A stretch of 64,000 bases of DNA from Psychrobacillus sp042885655 (GTDB lineage Bacteria; Bacillota; Bacilli; Bacillales_A; Planococcaceae). A program made the translations under genes and the position numbers. Under the pieces are notes generated by a model. It did no database searches and was not told the DNA's origin. It was given only the letters and a program-made list of their open reading frames with translations. Location of the stretch: the NCBI RefSeq assembly GCF_042885655.1, contig NZ_JBHVRO010000003.1:451389-515388 (forward strand), written 5' to 3'. The number at the start of each line of letters is the position of its first letter. The stretch's first letter is position 1. This document shows positions 45,083 through 53,167 of this stretch, one piece after another.

Positions 45083-45850
45083 ATGAGTATATTTAAAAAT
45101 GTTATCGCAAAAACACCAGGAAAGAGCTATGTAGGAGGGTTAACTACATCAGATTTAGGGACACCAGATTACGATAAATTATTAGTGCAACACGAGGCAT
45201 ACGTTGAAACTTTGAAAAAATGTGGAGTAGAAGTAACGCTACTTTCTCCAAGTGAAGAGTTTCCAGATTCCACATTTGTAGAAGATGCAGCGGTTCTTAC
45301 ATCTGATTTTGCTGTTATTACAAATCCTGGCGCAGACTCTCGTAACGGTGAAATTGTTGAAATTGAAAGCGTTTTAAAAGACTTTTATAAGAAGTTTCAC
45401 TATATTAAAGCACCTGGAACACTTGATGGAGGAGATATTCTTCAAGCAGAAGATTGTTTCTATATTGGAATTTCTGAACGTACAAATGAAGAAGGCGCTC
45501 GTCAACTAAAAGAAATTCTTGAAAGCGAAGGATTTGAAGCAACAATTATTCCACTTAAAAAATTCTTCCACTTAAAAACAGGTATTGCTTATTTAGGTAA
45601 CAATAAAATGGTAGTTGCAGGCGAATTTGTAGATCATCCTGCTTTTGATTCATACGAAAAAATTGTTATTGGCAAAGAAGATGAGTACTCTGCAAACTGT
45701 ATCCGTGTGAACGACTATGTAATTATTCCACAAGGATATAGCGAAACGAAACGCAAAATCAATGAAGCTGGCTTTGAAACAATCGAATTAGATATGTCTG
45801 AAGTTCGAAAACAAGACGGCGGCCTAAGCTGCTTGTCACTAAGATTCTAA
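45083..45850 (+). CDS. Dimethylarginine dimethylaminohydrolase (DDAH)-like enzyme
   Basis: 255 aa from the ATG at 45083, nine bases after AAAGGAGG; that site overlaps the stop of the upstream gene (an ATG at 45077 is too close). Classical DDAH motifs are seen: FPDSTFVEDAAV, TLDGGDIL, catalytic His in KKFFHLKTG, and the nucleophile Cys250 in DGGLSCLSLRF at the very C-terminus. DDAH converts methylated arginines to citrulline plus methylamines. Free arginine deimination is an alternative. The context (IclR, amino acid permease, RocB) supports uptake and breakdown of arginine or methylarginines. Confidence 0.9.
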   Translation: MSIFKNVIAKTPGKSYVGGLTTSDLGTPDYDKLLVQHEAYVETLKKCGVEVTLLSPSEEFPDSTFVEDAAVLTSDFAVITNPGADSRNGEIVEIESVLKDFYKKFHYIKAPGTLDGGDILQAEDCFYIGISERTNEEGARQLKEILESEGFEATIIPLKKFFHLKTGIAYLGNNKMVVAGEFVDHPAFDSYEKIVIGKEDEYSANCIRVNDYVIIPQGYSETKRKINEAGFETIELDMSEVRKQDGGLSCLSLRF

Positions 45851-45858
45851 TATATTAC

Positions 45859-45918
45859 AGGTGCCAGGCACCCACACAAATTCGAGACTATTCTGAATAT
45901 TGTTTGTAGGTGCCTGGG
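45859..45918. repeat. GGTGCC doublet element (two cores 36 bp apart)
   Basis: GGTGCCAGGCACC (45860-45872) and an inverted AGGTGCCTGG (45908-45917) enclose a segment starting CACACAAATTCG and ending GAATATTGTTTGT. It looks like two half-elements facing each other rather than one continuous palindrome. Confidence 0.65.
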
Positions 45919-45937
45919 ATAGATGGGGGAAAGTGTT

Positions 45938-47335
45938 ATGTCAAATATTGGGGATCAAGTAGTGCAAGGAGATTTATTAAAAAGATCGATGAAGAGCCGC
46001 CATTTATTTATGCTTTCTCTTGGAGGAGTAATTGGGACTGGCCTATTTTTAAATGCAGGATATACGATTAATCAAGCGGGTCCAGGTGGTGCCATAGTTG
46101 GTTACTTATTTGGAGGATTAATCTTATATATGGTTATGATTTGTTTGGGAGAACTTGCCGTTTATATGCCAGTAACTGGCTCTTTCCAAACATATGCAAC
46201 TCGTTTTATTAGTCCGTCTGCAGGATTTTCACTTGGATGGATGTACTTTGTCGGTTCTGCTGCTACTGCAGGGGTAGAGTTTACTGCCGCCGGGATACTC
46301 ATGAAGCATTGGTTTCCTGATGTTCCTGTTTGGATATGGTGTGCTTTGTTTATGGTTTTATTATTTTCGTTAAATGCTCTATCGACAAAAGCGTTTGCGG
46401 AAACAGAGTTTTGGTTAGCAGGTATTAAAGTAGTTGCGGTAATTTTGTTTATCATAATTGGAGTGGGAGCTATTTTCGGTCTTATTCCACTGGAAGATAG
46501 AGCGACACCAGCACTTACCAACTTGGCACCTTCTGGATTGTTTCCAGCGGGAATTGCAATCGTTTTTGTGACGATGATGAACGTTATCTTCTCTTACCAA
46601 GGTTCGGAGATGGTAGGGATTGCTGCAGGGGAAACCGAAGATCCTCAAAAGAATATTCCAAAAGCTATTCGCACAATTTTAATAAGAATCGTCGTGTTTT
46701 ATATTGCATCAATTATCGTATTGTCTGCAATTTTTCCGGCTTCGGAACTTGGTTTGCTAGAAAGCCCATTTGTTACTTTAATGAATTTAGCAGGAATTCC
46801 GTTTGCAGGTAGCATTATGAACTTTGTAATTTTAACGGCAATTTTGTCAGTTGGGAATTCATGTTTATATGCATCTACTCGACTATTATGGTCGATGGCA
46901 AAAGAAGGAATGGCACCAAAATTATTTGGTAAACTTTCTAAACGAAAAGTACCATTAAATGCGTTAATTTTCACTATGGTATTCTCTTTATTTTCTTTAT
47001 TAACTAGTGTTATGGAAGCGGATGCAGTATTCGTATTATTAATGTCTATCGCAGGTATTGCTGTTACTATTTCTTGGATGGGCATTGCTACTTCTCAGTT
47101 AATGTTCCGCAAAAAATTTATAAAAGCTGGTGGAAAATTAGAAGAATTAAAATATAAGGTTCCATTTTATCCTTTAGTACCAATTGTGTGTATAGGATTT
47201 TGTTTAATGATTTTAGTATTTTTAGCTTTCGATCCAGAACAAAGAATAGGACTTTACTATGGAGTAGGGTTTTTTATAGCGTGTATGCTATTCTATAAGT
47301 TGAGATTAGGAAAAAAGAATAATAAGTCAGTATAA
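45938..47335 (+). CDS. Amino acid permease, APC superfamily (RocC/RocE-like)
   Basis: 465 aa from the ATG at 45938 (GGGGGAAAG upstream; an ATG at 45923 precedes the site). Twelve predicted membrane helices; the APC signature GGVIGTGLFLNAGYTI is near the N-terminus and SYQGSEMVGIAAGETEDP in the middle, as in RocC/RocE of Bacillus subtilis. Together with rocB and the DDAH-like enzymes, this suggests import of arginine, ornithine, citrulline or methylarginine. Substrate not proven. The palindrome doublet lies between it and the preceding enzyme. Confidence 0.9.
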   Translation: MSNIGDQVVQGDLLKRSMKSRHLFMLSLGGVIGTGLFLNAGYTINQAGPGGAIVGYLFGGLILYMVMICLGELAVYMPVTGSFQTYATRFISPSAGFSLGWMYFVGSAATAGVEFTAAGILMKHWFPDVPVWIWCALFMVLLFSLNALSTKAFAETEFWLAGIKVVAVILFIIIGVGAIFGLIPLEDRATPALTNLAPSGLFPAGIAIVFVTMMNVIFSYQGSEMVGIAAGETEDPQKNIPKAIRTILIRIVVFYIASIIVLSAIFPASELGLLESPFVTLMNLAGIPFAGSIMNFVILTAILSVGNSCLYASTRLLWSMAKEGMAPKLFGKLSKRKVPLNALIFTMVFSLFSLLTSVMEADAVFVLLMSIAGIAVTISWMGIATSQLMFRKKFIKAGGKLEELKYKVPFYPLVPIVCIGFCLMILVFLAFDPEQRIGLYYGVGFFIACMLFYKLRLGKKNNKSV

Positions 47336-47344
47336 GAAATATAT

Positions 47345-47412
47345 AGGTGCCAGGCGCGACACAAATCGGACTCAACTACGATAGTTAAGAACAGTGTCAG
47401 TGTCTGGCACTA
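47345..47412. repeat. GGTGCC doublet element, variant
   Basis: GGTGCCAGGCGCGACACAAATC at the left and GTGTCAGTGTCTGGCAC at the right, about 40 bp apart. The left flank is like those at 20.6 and 45.9 kb. Confidence 0.55.
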
Positions 47413-47437
47413 GAACTTTGTGAGGGAGAAATTCAAC

Positions 47438-49036
47438 ATGAATCAATTATTTTGGGAAACGCCTGAAAAACTTCGAGCATTATTATGTGAACTCGTTAGT
47501 TGGGATAGTATTACACTAACGGAAGGTGAAACAAAGTTTGCTCCGAAAGTGATCGATAAATTAAAAGAGTTAAAATATTTTAGTGAGCATCCGAGCCACT
47601 TGCAGTTGCATGATGCAGGTCTTGGAAGACATGCTGTCACTGCTTTATATAAACATCCTGAGGCGACGGAGACCGTCGTACTTATTAGTCATTTTGATAC
47701 AGTTCAAACAGAAGAGTACGGTGTTTTAGAACCGCTTGCATATTTTCCAGAGGAATTGACGAAAAAACTTTTAGAAAATCCAGATGATTTACCTGAGTCT
47801 GCTCGAATCGATTTGGAAACAGGAAAGTATTTATTTGGCCGTGGTACTATGGATATGAAAATGGGATTAGCACTTCATATGCAGCTAGTTGAAAGAGCTA
47901 GTGTAGAACAATGGCCAATCAATCTTATTCTAACAACTGTGCCGGATGAGGAAGTGAACTCAGCAGGAATGCGCGCAGCAGTTACGCAGCTAGTTCGTTT
48001 ACGCGAGGAATTTGGTTTAACCTATAAATTATTCTTAAATAGCGAGCCATGTTTCTCACAAAGTCCAACGGATATTGATGAATATATCTATTCCGGAACT
48101 ATTGGGAAGATTATGCCGGCTGCTTTATTTTACGGAAAAGAAACGCATGTTGGAGAGCCGATGAAAGGGATGACGGCGAACTATATTGCATCTTATTTGA
48201 CACAGCGTATGGAGTGGAATACTTTATTCCGCGAGACGGATCTTGGTGAAAGTACGCCACTTCCTGTTTCATTGCAACAAAAAGATTTAAAAATGTCGTA
48301 TTCAACACAAACTCCTTATCGTGCAGTGGCTCTATATAATGTGTTTTTGTTGAAGCGTACGGCAAATGAAGTAATGGATCTTTTCGAACAAGTTGCAACA
48401 GAAGCAATGGATGAGTTGAATAAGAACTATCAAGTGATTTGTGAACGCGAACAAGTTAATGGTGTAGGACAAGTAAAGGTTCTTCGCTACGAACAACTAC
48501 TTGCATATGCAAATAAAAAATTAGGAACTGAAGAAGTAGAACGCTTGAAACAAGCAGCACTTCAGCAAGAAGATTGGGACGATCGTGAAAAATCTCTACG
48601 AATCGTCGATGATCTAATGATTCAGTGCCAAGAGCTAGCACCAGCAACTGTAATCCTATTTGCGCCACCATATTACCCAGCAGTGAATACATCCAACCAT
48701 CCGCTTGTAATAGAAGCGGTAGAATTAATGAAACAATCTGCACAATCGTTCGACAATACAGTTAAACAAATTCACTATTTTAATGGTATTTGTGATTTAA
48801 GTTATGTCAATTACGAAGACGAAGGCAATGGATGGACTGCATTCGAAAGTAACACACCAGTATGGGGCGACACATACAGCATTCCATTTGAAGATATGGC
48901 CCAGTTAAAAGGACCAGTATTAAATGTTGGACCATTCGGAAAAGATGCACACCAAAGAACAGAACGTCTACATGTTGACAGCGCATTCGTCGAATTGCCT
49001 GTCATGCTAGAAACACTAATCAAAAGCCTATATTAA
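47438..49036 (+). CDS. rocB: Arginine utilization protein RocB (M20-like peptidase family)
   Basis: 532 aa from the ATG at 47438 with GAGGGAG nine bases upstream. M20-type metallohydrolase motifs: SHFDTVQ (metal ligands), GRGTMDMKMGLALH and VPDEEVNSAGMR. The RocB-type C-terminus (APPYYPAVNTSNHPL, HYFNGICDLSYV) is conserved. RocB belongs to the arginine-degradation rocABC operon of Bacillus subtilis, but its reaction is not established. The placement behind a RocC/E-like permease, with gdhA downstream, fits arginine catabolism to glutamate. Confidence 0.93.
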   Translation: MNQLFWETPEKLRALLCELVSWDSITLTEGETKFAPKVIDKLKELKYFSEHPSHLQLHDAGLGRHAVTALYKHPEATETVVLISHFDTVQTEEYGVLEPLAYFPEELTKKLLENPDDLPESARIDLETGKYLFGRGTMDMKMGLALHMQLVERASVEQWPINLILTTVPDEEVNSAGMRAAVTQLVRLREEFGLTYKLFLNSEPCFSQSPTDIDEYIYSGTIGKIMPAALFYGKETHVGEPMKGMTANYIASYLTQRMEWNTLFRETDLGESTPLPVSLQQKDLKMSYSTQTPYRAVALYNVFLLKRTANEVMDLFEQVATEAMDELNKNYQVICEREQVNGVGQVKVLRYEQLLAYANKKLGTEEVERLKQAALQQEDWDDREKSLRIVDDLMIQCQELAPATVILFAPPYYPAVNTSNHPLVIEAVELMKQSAQSFDNTVKQIHYFNGICDLSYVNYEDEGNGWTAFESNTPVWGDTYSIPFEDMAQLKGPVLNVGPFGKDAHQRTERLHVDSAFVELPVMLETLIKSLY

Positions 49037-49038
49037 TG

Positions 49039-49084
49039 AAAAAAGTGACTCCAAAGCGAAAACGTTTGGAGTCACTTTTTTATA
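49039..49084 (+). terminator. Intrinsic terminator
   Basis: GTGACTCCAAA...CGTTTGGAGTCAC stem followed by TTTTTTATA, 3 bp after the rocB stop, ending the arginine operon. Confidence 0.9.
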
Positions 49085-49116
49085 TTTAGAAATATATTAT
49101 AAAAATACCCGATGGG

Positions 49117-49169
49117 ATTATTACAGTTGTGTTATTGGTGCCTGGCACCAGTAACACAACTGTAATAAT
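49117..49169. repeat. GGTGCC palindrome family copy
   Basis: Centre T at 49143; 26-bp arms (49117-49142, 49144-49169) complementary apart from one G-T pair. The arm is ATTACAGTTGTGTTA. Confidence 0.92.
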
Positions 49170-49379
49170 TGTTTCTTTTATGGAAGGTTGTCTTTTTTGT
49201 GAAGGAAAGAATATTTATTGTTAGTAGTGCATATTTATAACAAACTTTTTATATTTATGTTGAAAGTTTTTTGAATTTTCGAGATAATGGATAAAGTTAT
49301 TAAGATTAGAGGGCTAGGTAATTCTACATTCATGCTTTTTACTAGTAACAATTTACTAAATCTGAGGAGCGCATCTCTT

Positions 49380-49473
49380 CTGCGACGAGCCTGCGCAGGA
49401 GCAACGTCTTTTCCTGCGACGAGTAACCGCAGGAGCAACGTCTTTTCCTGCGACTAGCTTGCGCAGGAGCTAC
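49380..49473. repeat. Three-copy 34-bp tandem repeat with internal dyads
   Basis: CTGCGAC starts at 49380, 49414 and 49448. Each unit reads CTGCGAC(G/T)AG-N-GCAGGAGC and the first two continue with AACGTCTTTTC. Within each unit CCTGCG pairs with CGCAGG. A single related unit occurs at 63710. GC-rich compared with the surroundings. Confidence 0.8.
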
Positions 49474-49538
49474 TACTGATTAGCTTATGATTAGAATGCT
49501 ACTTTTTCGGTATTTAAAAAGATGGGGGGAGAATAAAG

Positions 49539-50915
49539 ATGAAATCGCAAAGAGATATGGAACAAAGAAACAGAGCAAATGATTATGTGCATGAAGTCTA
49601 TGAATTGGTGAAGAAACGCAATCCAGGCGAGAAAGAATTTTTGCAGGCGACTCGTGAAATTTTTGATTCCCTTCGTCCAGTATTTTTAAAACATCCTACA
49701 TTTATTCATAACGGAATTTTAGAACGTATTACGGAGCCCGACCGAGTGATTACTTTTCGTGTAGCTTGGGAAGATGATACTGGGAAAGTACAAGTGAACC
49801 GTGGTTTCCGTGTTCAATTTAATAATAGTCTTGGCCCATATAAAGGTGGAATTCGTTTTCATCCTACTGTAAATAGCAGTATTGTAAAGTTTCTTGCTTT
49901 TGAACAGACATTTAAAAATGCCTTGACCGGTCAGCCAATTGGTGGAGGAAAGGGTGGCTCCGATTTCGATCCTAAAGGTAAGTCGGAGCGCGAGATTATG
50001 CGTTTTACACAAAGTTTTATAACAGAATTGAGTAAATATATTGGTGCTGATATGGACGTTCCGGCAGGGGATATTGGTGTTGGTAAGAGAGAAATCGGCT
50101 ATATGTTTGGGCAGTATAACCGGTTAAAAGGTGGTTATGAGGCGGGAGTATTCACAGGTAAAGATCCAAATCATGGAGGTAGCTTAGGAAGAAAAGAAGC
50201 GACTGGATATGGGTGTGTTTATTTTGTGGAAGAAATGCTGAAGGAAGCAGGTAGTAGCTTCGCAGGAAAAACAGTTATTGTTTCAGGCTCGGGTAATGTG
50301 GCTACTTATGCTATGGAAAAAGCAATTGAGCTCGGTTCAAAAGTATTGGCTTGTAGTGATTCTAACGGATATATTTATGATCCAAACGGAATTGACGTCC
50401 AAACTGTTATTCAGTTGAAAGAATTAGATAATAAAAGAATTCAGGAGTATACAAAATTTCATAAACAATCCACGTATCATGAAGGCTGCACAGGCATTTG
50501 GACCATCCCTTGTGATATTGCTTTACCTTGTGCAACGCAAAATGAACTAGATGAGAAAGATGCTGCATTGCTTATTGGAAATGGAGTAAAGGCTGTCGGG
50601 GAAGGAGCAAATATGCCCTGTACCGAGGAAGCGGTTCTTGCGTTTCAAACAAATGGAGTATTATTTGGTCCAGCAAAAGCAGCGAATGCAGGGGGAGTGG
50701 CAGTTTCAGCAATGGAAATGTCACAGAACAGTATGCGTCTTTCTTGGACGGTAGAAGAAGTAGATGAAAAGTTAAAGAGTATTATGAAGAATATTTATGC
50801 AAGTTGCCATGATGCGGCAAATAGTTTTGGATATCCAGGAAATCTAGTAGTAGGTGCAAATATTGCTGGATTTTTAAAAGTAGCAGATGCCATGGTCTCA
50901 CATGGCATACATTAA
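49539..50915 (+). CDS. gdhA: Glutamate dehydrogenase, NADP-type, hexameric
   Basis: 458 aa; ATG with a GGGGGAG site upstream. Substrate and catalytic motifs: GPYKGGIRFHP, GGGKGGSDFDPKG and DMDVPAGDIGVG. The nucleotide-binding segment VIVSGSGNVATYA and the overall length match the NADP-dependent bacterial GDH (gdhA) rather than the 425-aa RocG/GudB type. It interconverts glutamate and 2-oxoglutarate plus ammonia. It stands downstream of the arginine operon but has its own leader (about 500 bp with repeats), so joint control is only possible, not shown. Confidence 0.94.
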   Translation: MKSQRDMEQRNRANDYVHEVYELVKKRNPGEKEFLQATREIFDSLRPVFLKHPTFIHNGILERITEPDRVITFRVAWEDDTGKVQVNRGFRVQFNNSLGPYKGGIRFHPTVNSSIVKFLAFEQTFKNALTGQPIGGGKGGSDFDPKGKSEREIMRFTQSFITELSKYIGADMDVPAGDIGVGKREIGYMFGQYNRLKGGYEAGVFTGKDPNHGGSLGRKEATGYGCVYFVEEMLKEAGSSFAGKTVIVSGSGNVATYAMEKAIELGSKVLACSDSNGYIYDPNGIDVQTVIQLKELDNKRIQEYTKFHKQSTYHEGCTGIWTIPCDIALPCATQNELDEKDAALLIGNGVKAVGEGANMPCTEEAVLAFQTNGVLFGPAKAANAGGVAVSAMEMSQNSMRLSWTVEEVDEKLKSIMKNIYASCHDAANSFGYPGNLVVGANIAGFLKVADAMVSHGIH

Positions 50916-50921
50916 TAGAAC

Positions 50922-50967
50922 AGGATCTTTTCTAAAGTCACTTTTGACTGAGATGAGGTCCTTTTTT
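50922..50967 (+). terminator. Intrinsic terminator
   Basis: AGGATCT (50922-50928) pairs with AGGTCCT (50956-50962), with an inner AGTCA/TGACT stem, then TTTTTT. Confidence 0.75.
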
Positions 50968-51016
50968 GTTTTAATAAATTCTTTTTTATTTCCATAGATC
51001 TATAGAGCTTTTATAG

Positions 51017-51130
51017 ATACCAGGCACCGAAACTATATGTCTAGTAGAAATTTTCTCTTTTGTACAAACAAACACGATTGTTTAAACATTCACGTTAGTT
51101 TTGGTGCCTGGCACCAGTAACATTTCTGTA
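51017..51130. repeat. GGTGCC doublet element, widely spaced
   Basis: ACCAGGCACCGAAACT (51020-51034) and AGTTTTGGTGCCTGGCACC (51097-51115) face each other about 65 bp apart. No other feature is seen between gdhA and the next gene except its promoter region. Confidence 0.6.
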
Positions 51131-51278
51131 GTGGTATTAGACGTTTTATGTAATAGAATTGTTACACAACTGTAAAATCACTTCGGTTTAGTTCGTGTTA
51201 GTATGGGTGTAGAGAAATTTTCAAACAATTTTTGTAAGAACGTTTTTCGAATTTAAAGCTTTTGGAGGAACATGAGAT

Positions 51279-51764
51279 TTGACTTCTTTGTTTAAAAAAA
51301 TCATTACTATCTTTAGTTTAACTGTAATTTTAGCCGCGGGAACATTTGCAGGAAATACAGAAGCAGCAAGCTCTGTAGCATCGACTCAAATCGTATCGAG
51401 TGCGAAAAGTCTAGTAGGAATTAATTATCGTACTGGTGGAACAACGAAGGCAGGATTTGACTGTTCAGGATTCGTAGGGTATGTTTACAAACAACACGGA
51501 GTTTATTTACCAAGAACAGCAGCTGGAATGTACAGCACAGGAACATCCGTGAAAAAATCTAATTTAGCCGTGGGAGACTTAGTTTTCTTTAACACAACAG
51601 GTAAAGGCGTATCCCATGTTGGAATGTACATAGGCAGTGGAAAATTTATTCATGCTTCTACATCAAAAGGTGTTAGAGTTGATAAATTAAATGACCCATA
51701 TTACTGGGGTTCAAAATATGTTGGAGCTAAAAAAGTAGCAAAAGTAGCTGTAGCAAGAAAATAA
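51279..51764 (+). CDS. Secreted NlpC/P60 peptidoglycan hydrolase, single domain
   Basis: 161 aa; TTG start about ten bases after GGAGG. An ATG just upstream (51272) is out of frame and closes at once. Signal peptide to about residue 30 (TEAA/SSV). The NlpC/P60 (C40) domain has Cys62 (FDCSGFVGY), His113 (SHVGMYIG) and His125 (FIHAST), the full cysteine-peptidase triad that cuts gamma-D-Glu-meso-Dap bonds. Unlike most family members it has no LysM or SH3 binding domain. Likely a wall-remodelling endopeptidase. Confidence 0.92.
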   Translation: MTSLFKKIITIFSLTVILAAGTFAGNTEAASSVASTQIVSSAKSLVGINYRTGGTTKAGFDCSGFVGYVYKQHGVYLPRTAAGMYSTGTSVKKSNLAVGDLVFFNTTGKGVSHVGMYIGSGKFIHASTSKGVRVDKLNDPYYWGSKYVGAKKVAKVAVARK

Positions 51765-51775
51765 ATTTAAATGAT

Positions 51776-51813
51776 AAAACCGTTTCGGCATTGTGCTGAA
51801 ACGGTTTTTTATA
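51776..51813 (+). terminator. Intrinsic terminator
   Basis: AAAACCGTTTCGGCA (51776-51790) pairs with TGCTGAAACGGTTTT (51794-51808, one G-T pair), followed by TTATAA. Confidence 0.88.
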
Positions 51814-51947
51814 ATCTTTCAACTTTTCAATAACTTTGATCAATGTTAAGCTCTTCGCAACATGAGAATTTTCTACAGGACTACTTAATACAGTGCTTTT
51901 ATACATTAAGTATAATGTAAATTTTTAAAATAATCACTATACTTATA

Positions 51948-51961
51948 TGTAAGCGCTTAAC
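51948..51961 (+). promoter_or_regulatory. Possible CcpA cre site
   Basis: TGTAAGCGCTTAAC fits 12 of 14 positions of the TGWAANCGNTNWCA cre consensus and lies directly before the ribosome site of glycerate kinase, a position expected for repression by carbon source. Confidence 0.4.
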
Positions 51962-51978
51962 TTAAAGGAGGTGTTTAC

Positions 51979-53106
51979 GTGAAAATCATTGTTAGTCCTG
52001 ATTCTTTCAAAGGTTCATTAACAGCAACAGAGGCAGCTCAAGAAATTTCTGCAGGAATTAAAGAAATTGACTCCACGATTGAGACTTTACTATTACCGGT
52101 AGCAGATGGTGGAGAAGGTACACTCGAGCCACTTATTAGTGCTACAAATGGACAAACAGTATATCTCGATGTGCATGATCCAGTCGGTCGGAAAATACGT
52201 GTGGAGTACGGTGTTCTTGGGGATGGAGAAACATGTGTCATTGAGATAGCGAAAGCATCTGGCTTAACGCTGTTAAAGGAACATGAAAAAAATCCGCTAG
52301 TTGCATCTACATTTGGAACTGGTGAGCTAATTACACATGCATTGGATAATGGGTATCGTAAGTTTGTCGTTGGTATTGGTGGGAGTGCAACGAATGATGG
52401 TGGAACAGGTATGCTTCAAGCGTTGGGAATGAAATTTCGAAACGAATTTGGAGAAGAAATTGCAAAAGGGGCAGATGCATTAAAAGATTTAGTAGAGATT
52501 GACCTCAAAAATTTTGATAATCGGTTACTGGAATCGCATTTTATAATCGCTTGTGATGTGGACAATCCGTTTATCGGACCAACAGGTGCTACTGCTATTT
52601 TCGGACCACAAAAAGGAGTCACGCCTGATTTAGTAGAAAAGTTAGATCGAAATCTACTAAATTTAGCAAATAAAGTGGAAAGTCTAACTGGTATTTCGCT
52701 TCATAATCAACCTGGAGCAGGTGCAGCAGGAGGGTTAGGCGGGGCTTTTCTAGCATTTTTTCCGGTTGAATTAAAACCAGGTATTGAAGTTGTCATGGAA
52801 GCAATCGACTTTCACAGACAAATAATAGATGCAGATTTCATTTTTACAGGGGAAGGGAAGTCAGATTTTCAAACACTTTCTGGCAAGGCCCCTATCGGAA
52901 TCGCAAATGCTGCAAAAGACCAAGGCATTCCAGTTATTTTAATATCAGGTTTCATTGAGCAAGAGAGTATTCCGCAATTATCTCCTTACTTTTATAAGCT
53001 TGTGAGTGTTGCAGATAGTACTATTTCACAAGAAGAATCCATTGATAATGCTGCATATTATTTACGTTTGAGGACGAAGGAAATAATGAAATCTATCTTA
53101 GAGTAA
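51979..53106 (+). CDS. glxK: Glycerate kinase
   Basis: 375 aa; GTG start behind AAAGGAGG. The start MKIIVSPDSFKGSLTA, VADGGEGT, GIGGSATNDGGTGML, GAGAAGGLGGAF and FTGEGKSDFQTLSGKAP are hallmark glycerate kinase (GarK/GlxK) motifs at the full family length. It phosphorylates D-glycerate with ATP, usually at the 2-position in this class, feeding glycolysis. Monocistronic, with a possible cre site and its own terminator, so probably carbon-regulated. Confidence 0.93.
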   Translation: MKIIVSPDSFKGSLTATEAAQEISAGIKEIDSTIETLLLPVADGGEGTLEPLISATNGQTVYLDVHDPVGRKIRVEYGVLGDGETCVIEIAKASGLTLLKEHEKNPLVASTFGTGELITHALDNGYRKFVVGIGGSATNDGGTGMLQALGMKFRNEFGEEIAKGADALKDLVEIDLKNFDNRLLESHFIIACDVDNPFIGPTGATAIFGPQKGVTPDLVEKLDRNLLNLANKVESLTGISLHNQPGAGAAGGLGGAFLAFFPVELKPGIEVVMEAIDFHRQIIDADFIFTGEGKSDFQTLSGKAPIGIANAAKDQGIPVILISGFIEQESIPQLSPYFYKLVSVADSTISQEESIDNAAYYLRLRTKEIMKSILE

Positions 53107-53120
53107 CGATTCTGTAACAT

Positions 53121-53167
53121 AAAAAATCACCTCCGATACTTTTTGGGTATCGGAGGTGATTTTGTTT
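53121..53167. terminator. Bidirectional intrinsic terminator
   Basis: AAAATCACCTCCGATA/TATCGGAGGTGATTTT, a perfect 16-bp stem between the convergent glycerate kinase and SLH genes, A-rich before and T-rich after. Confidence 0.93.

Noticed and set aside
30655..51130. GGTGCC palindromes as a CRISPR array
   Set aside because: Copies are scattered singly over 39 kb with no regular spacers and no cas genes.
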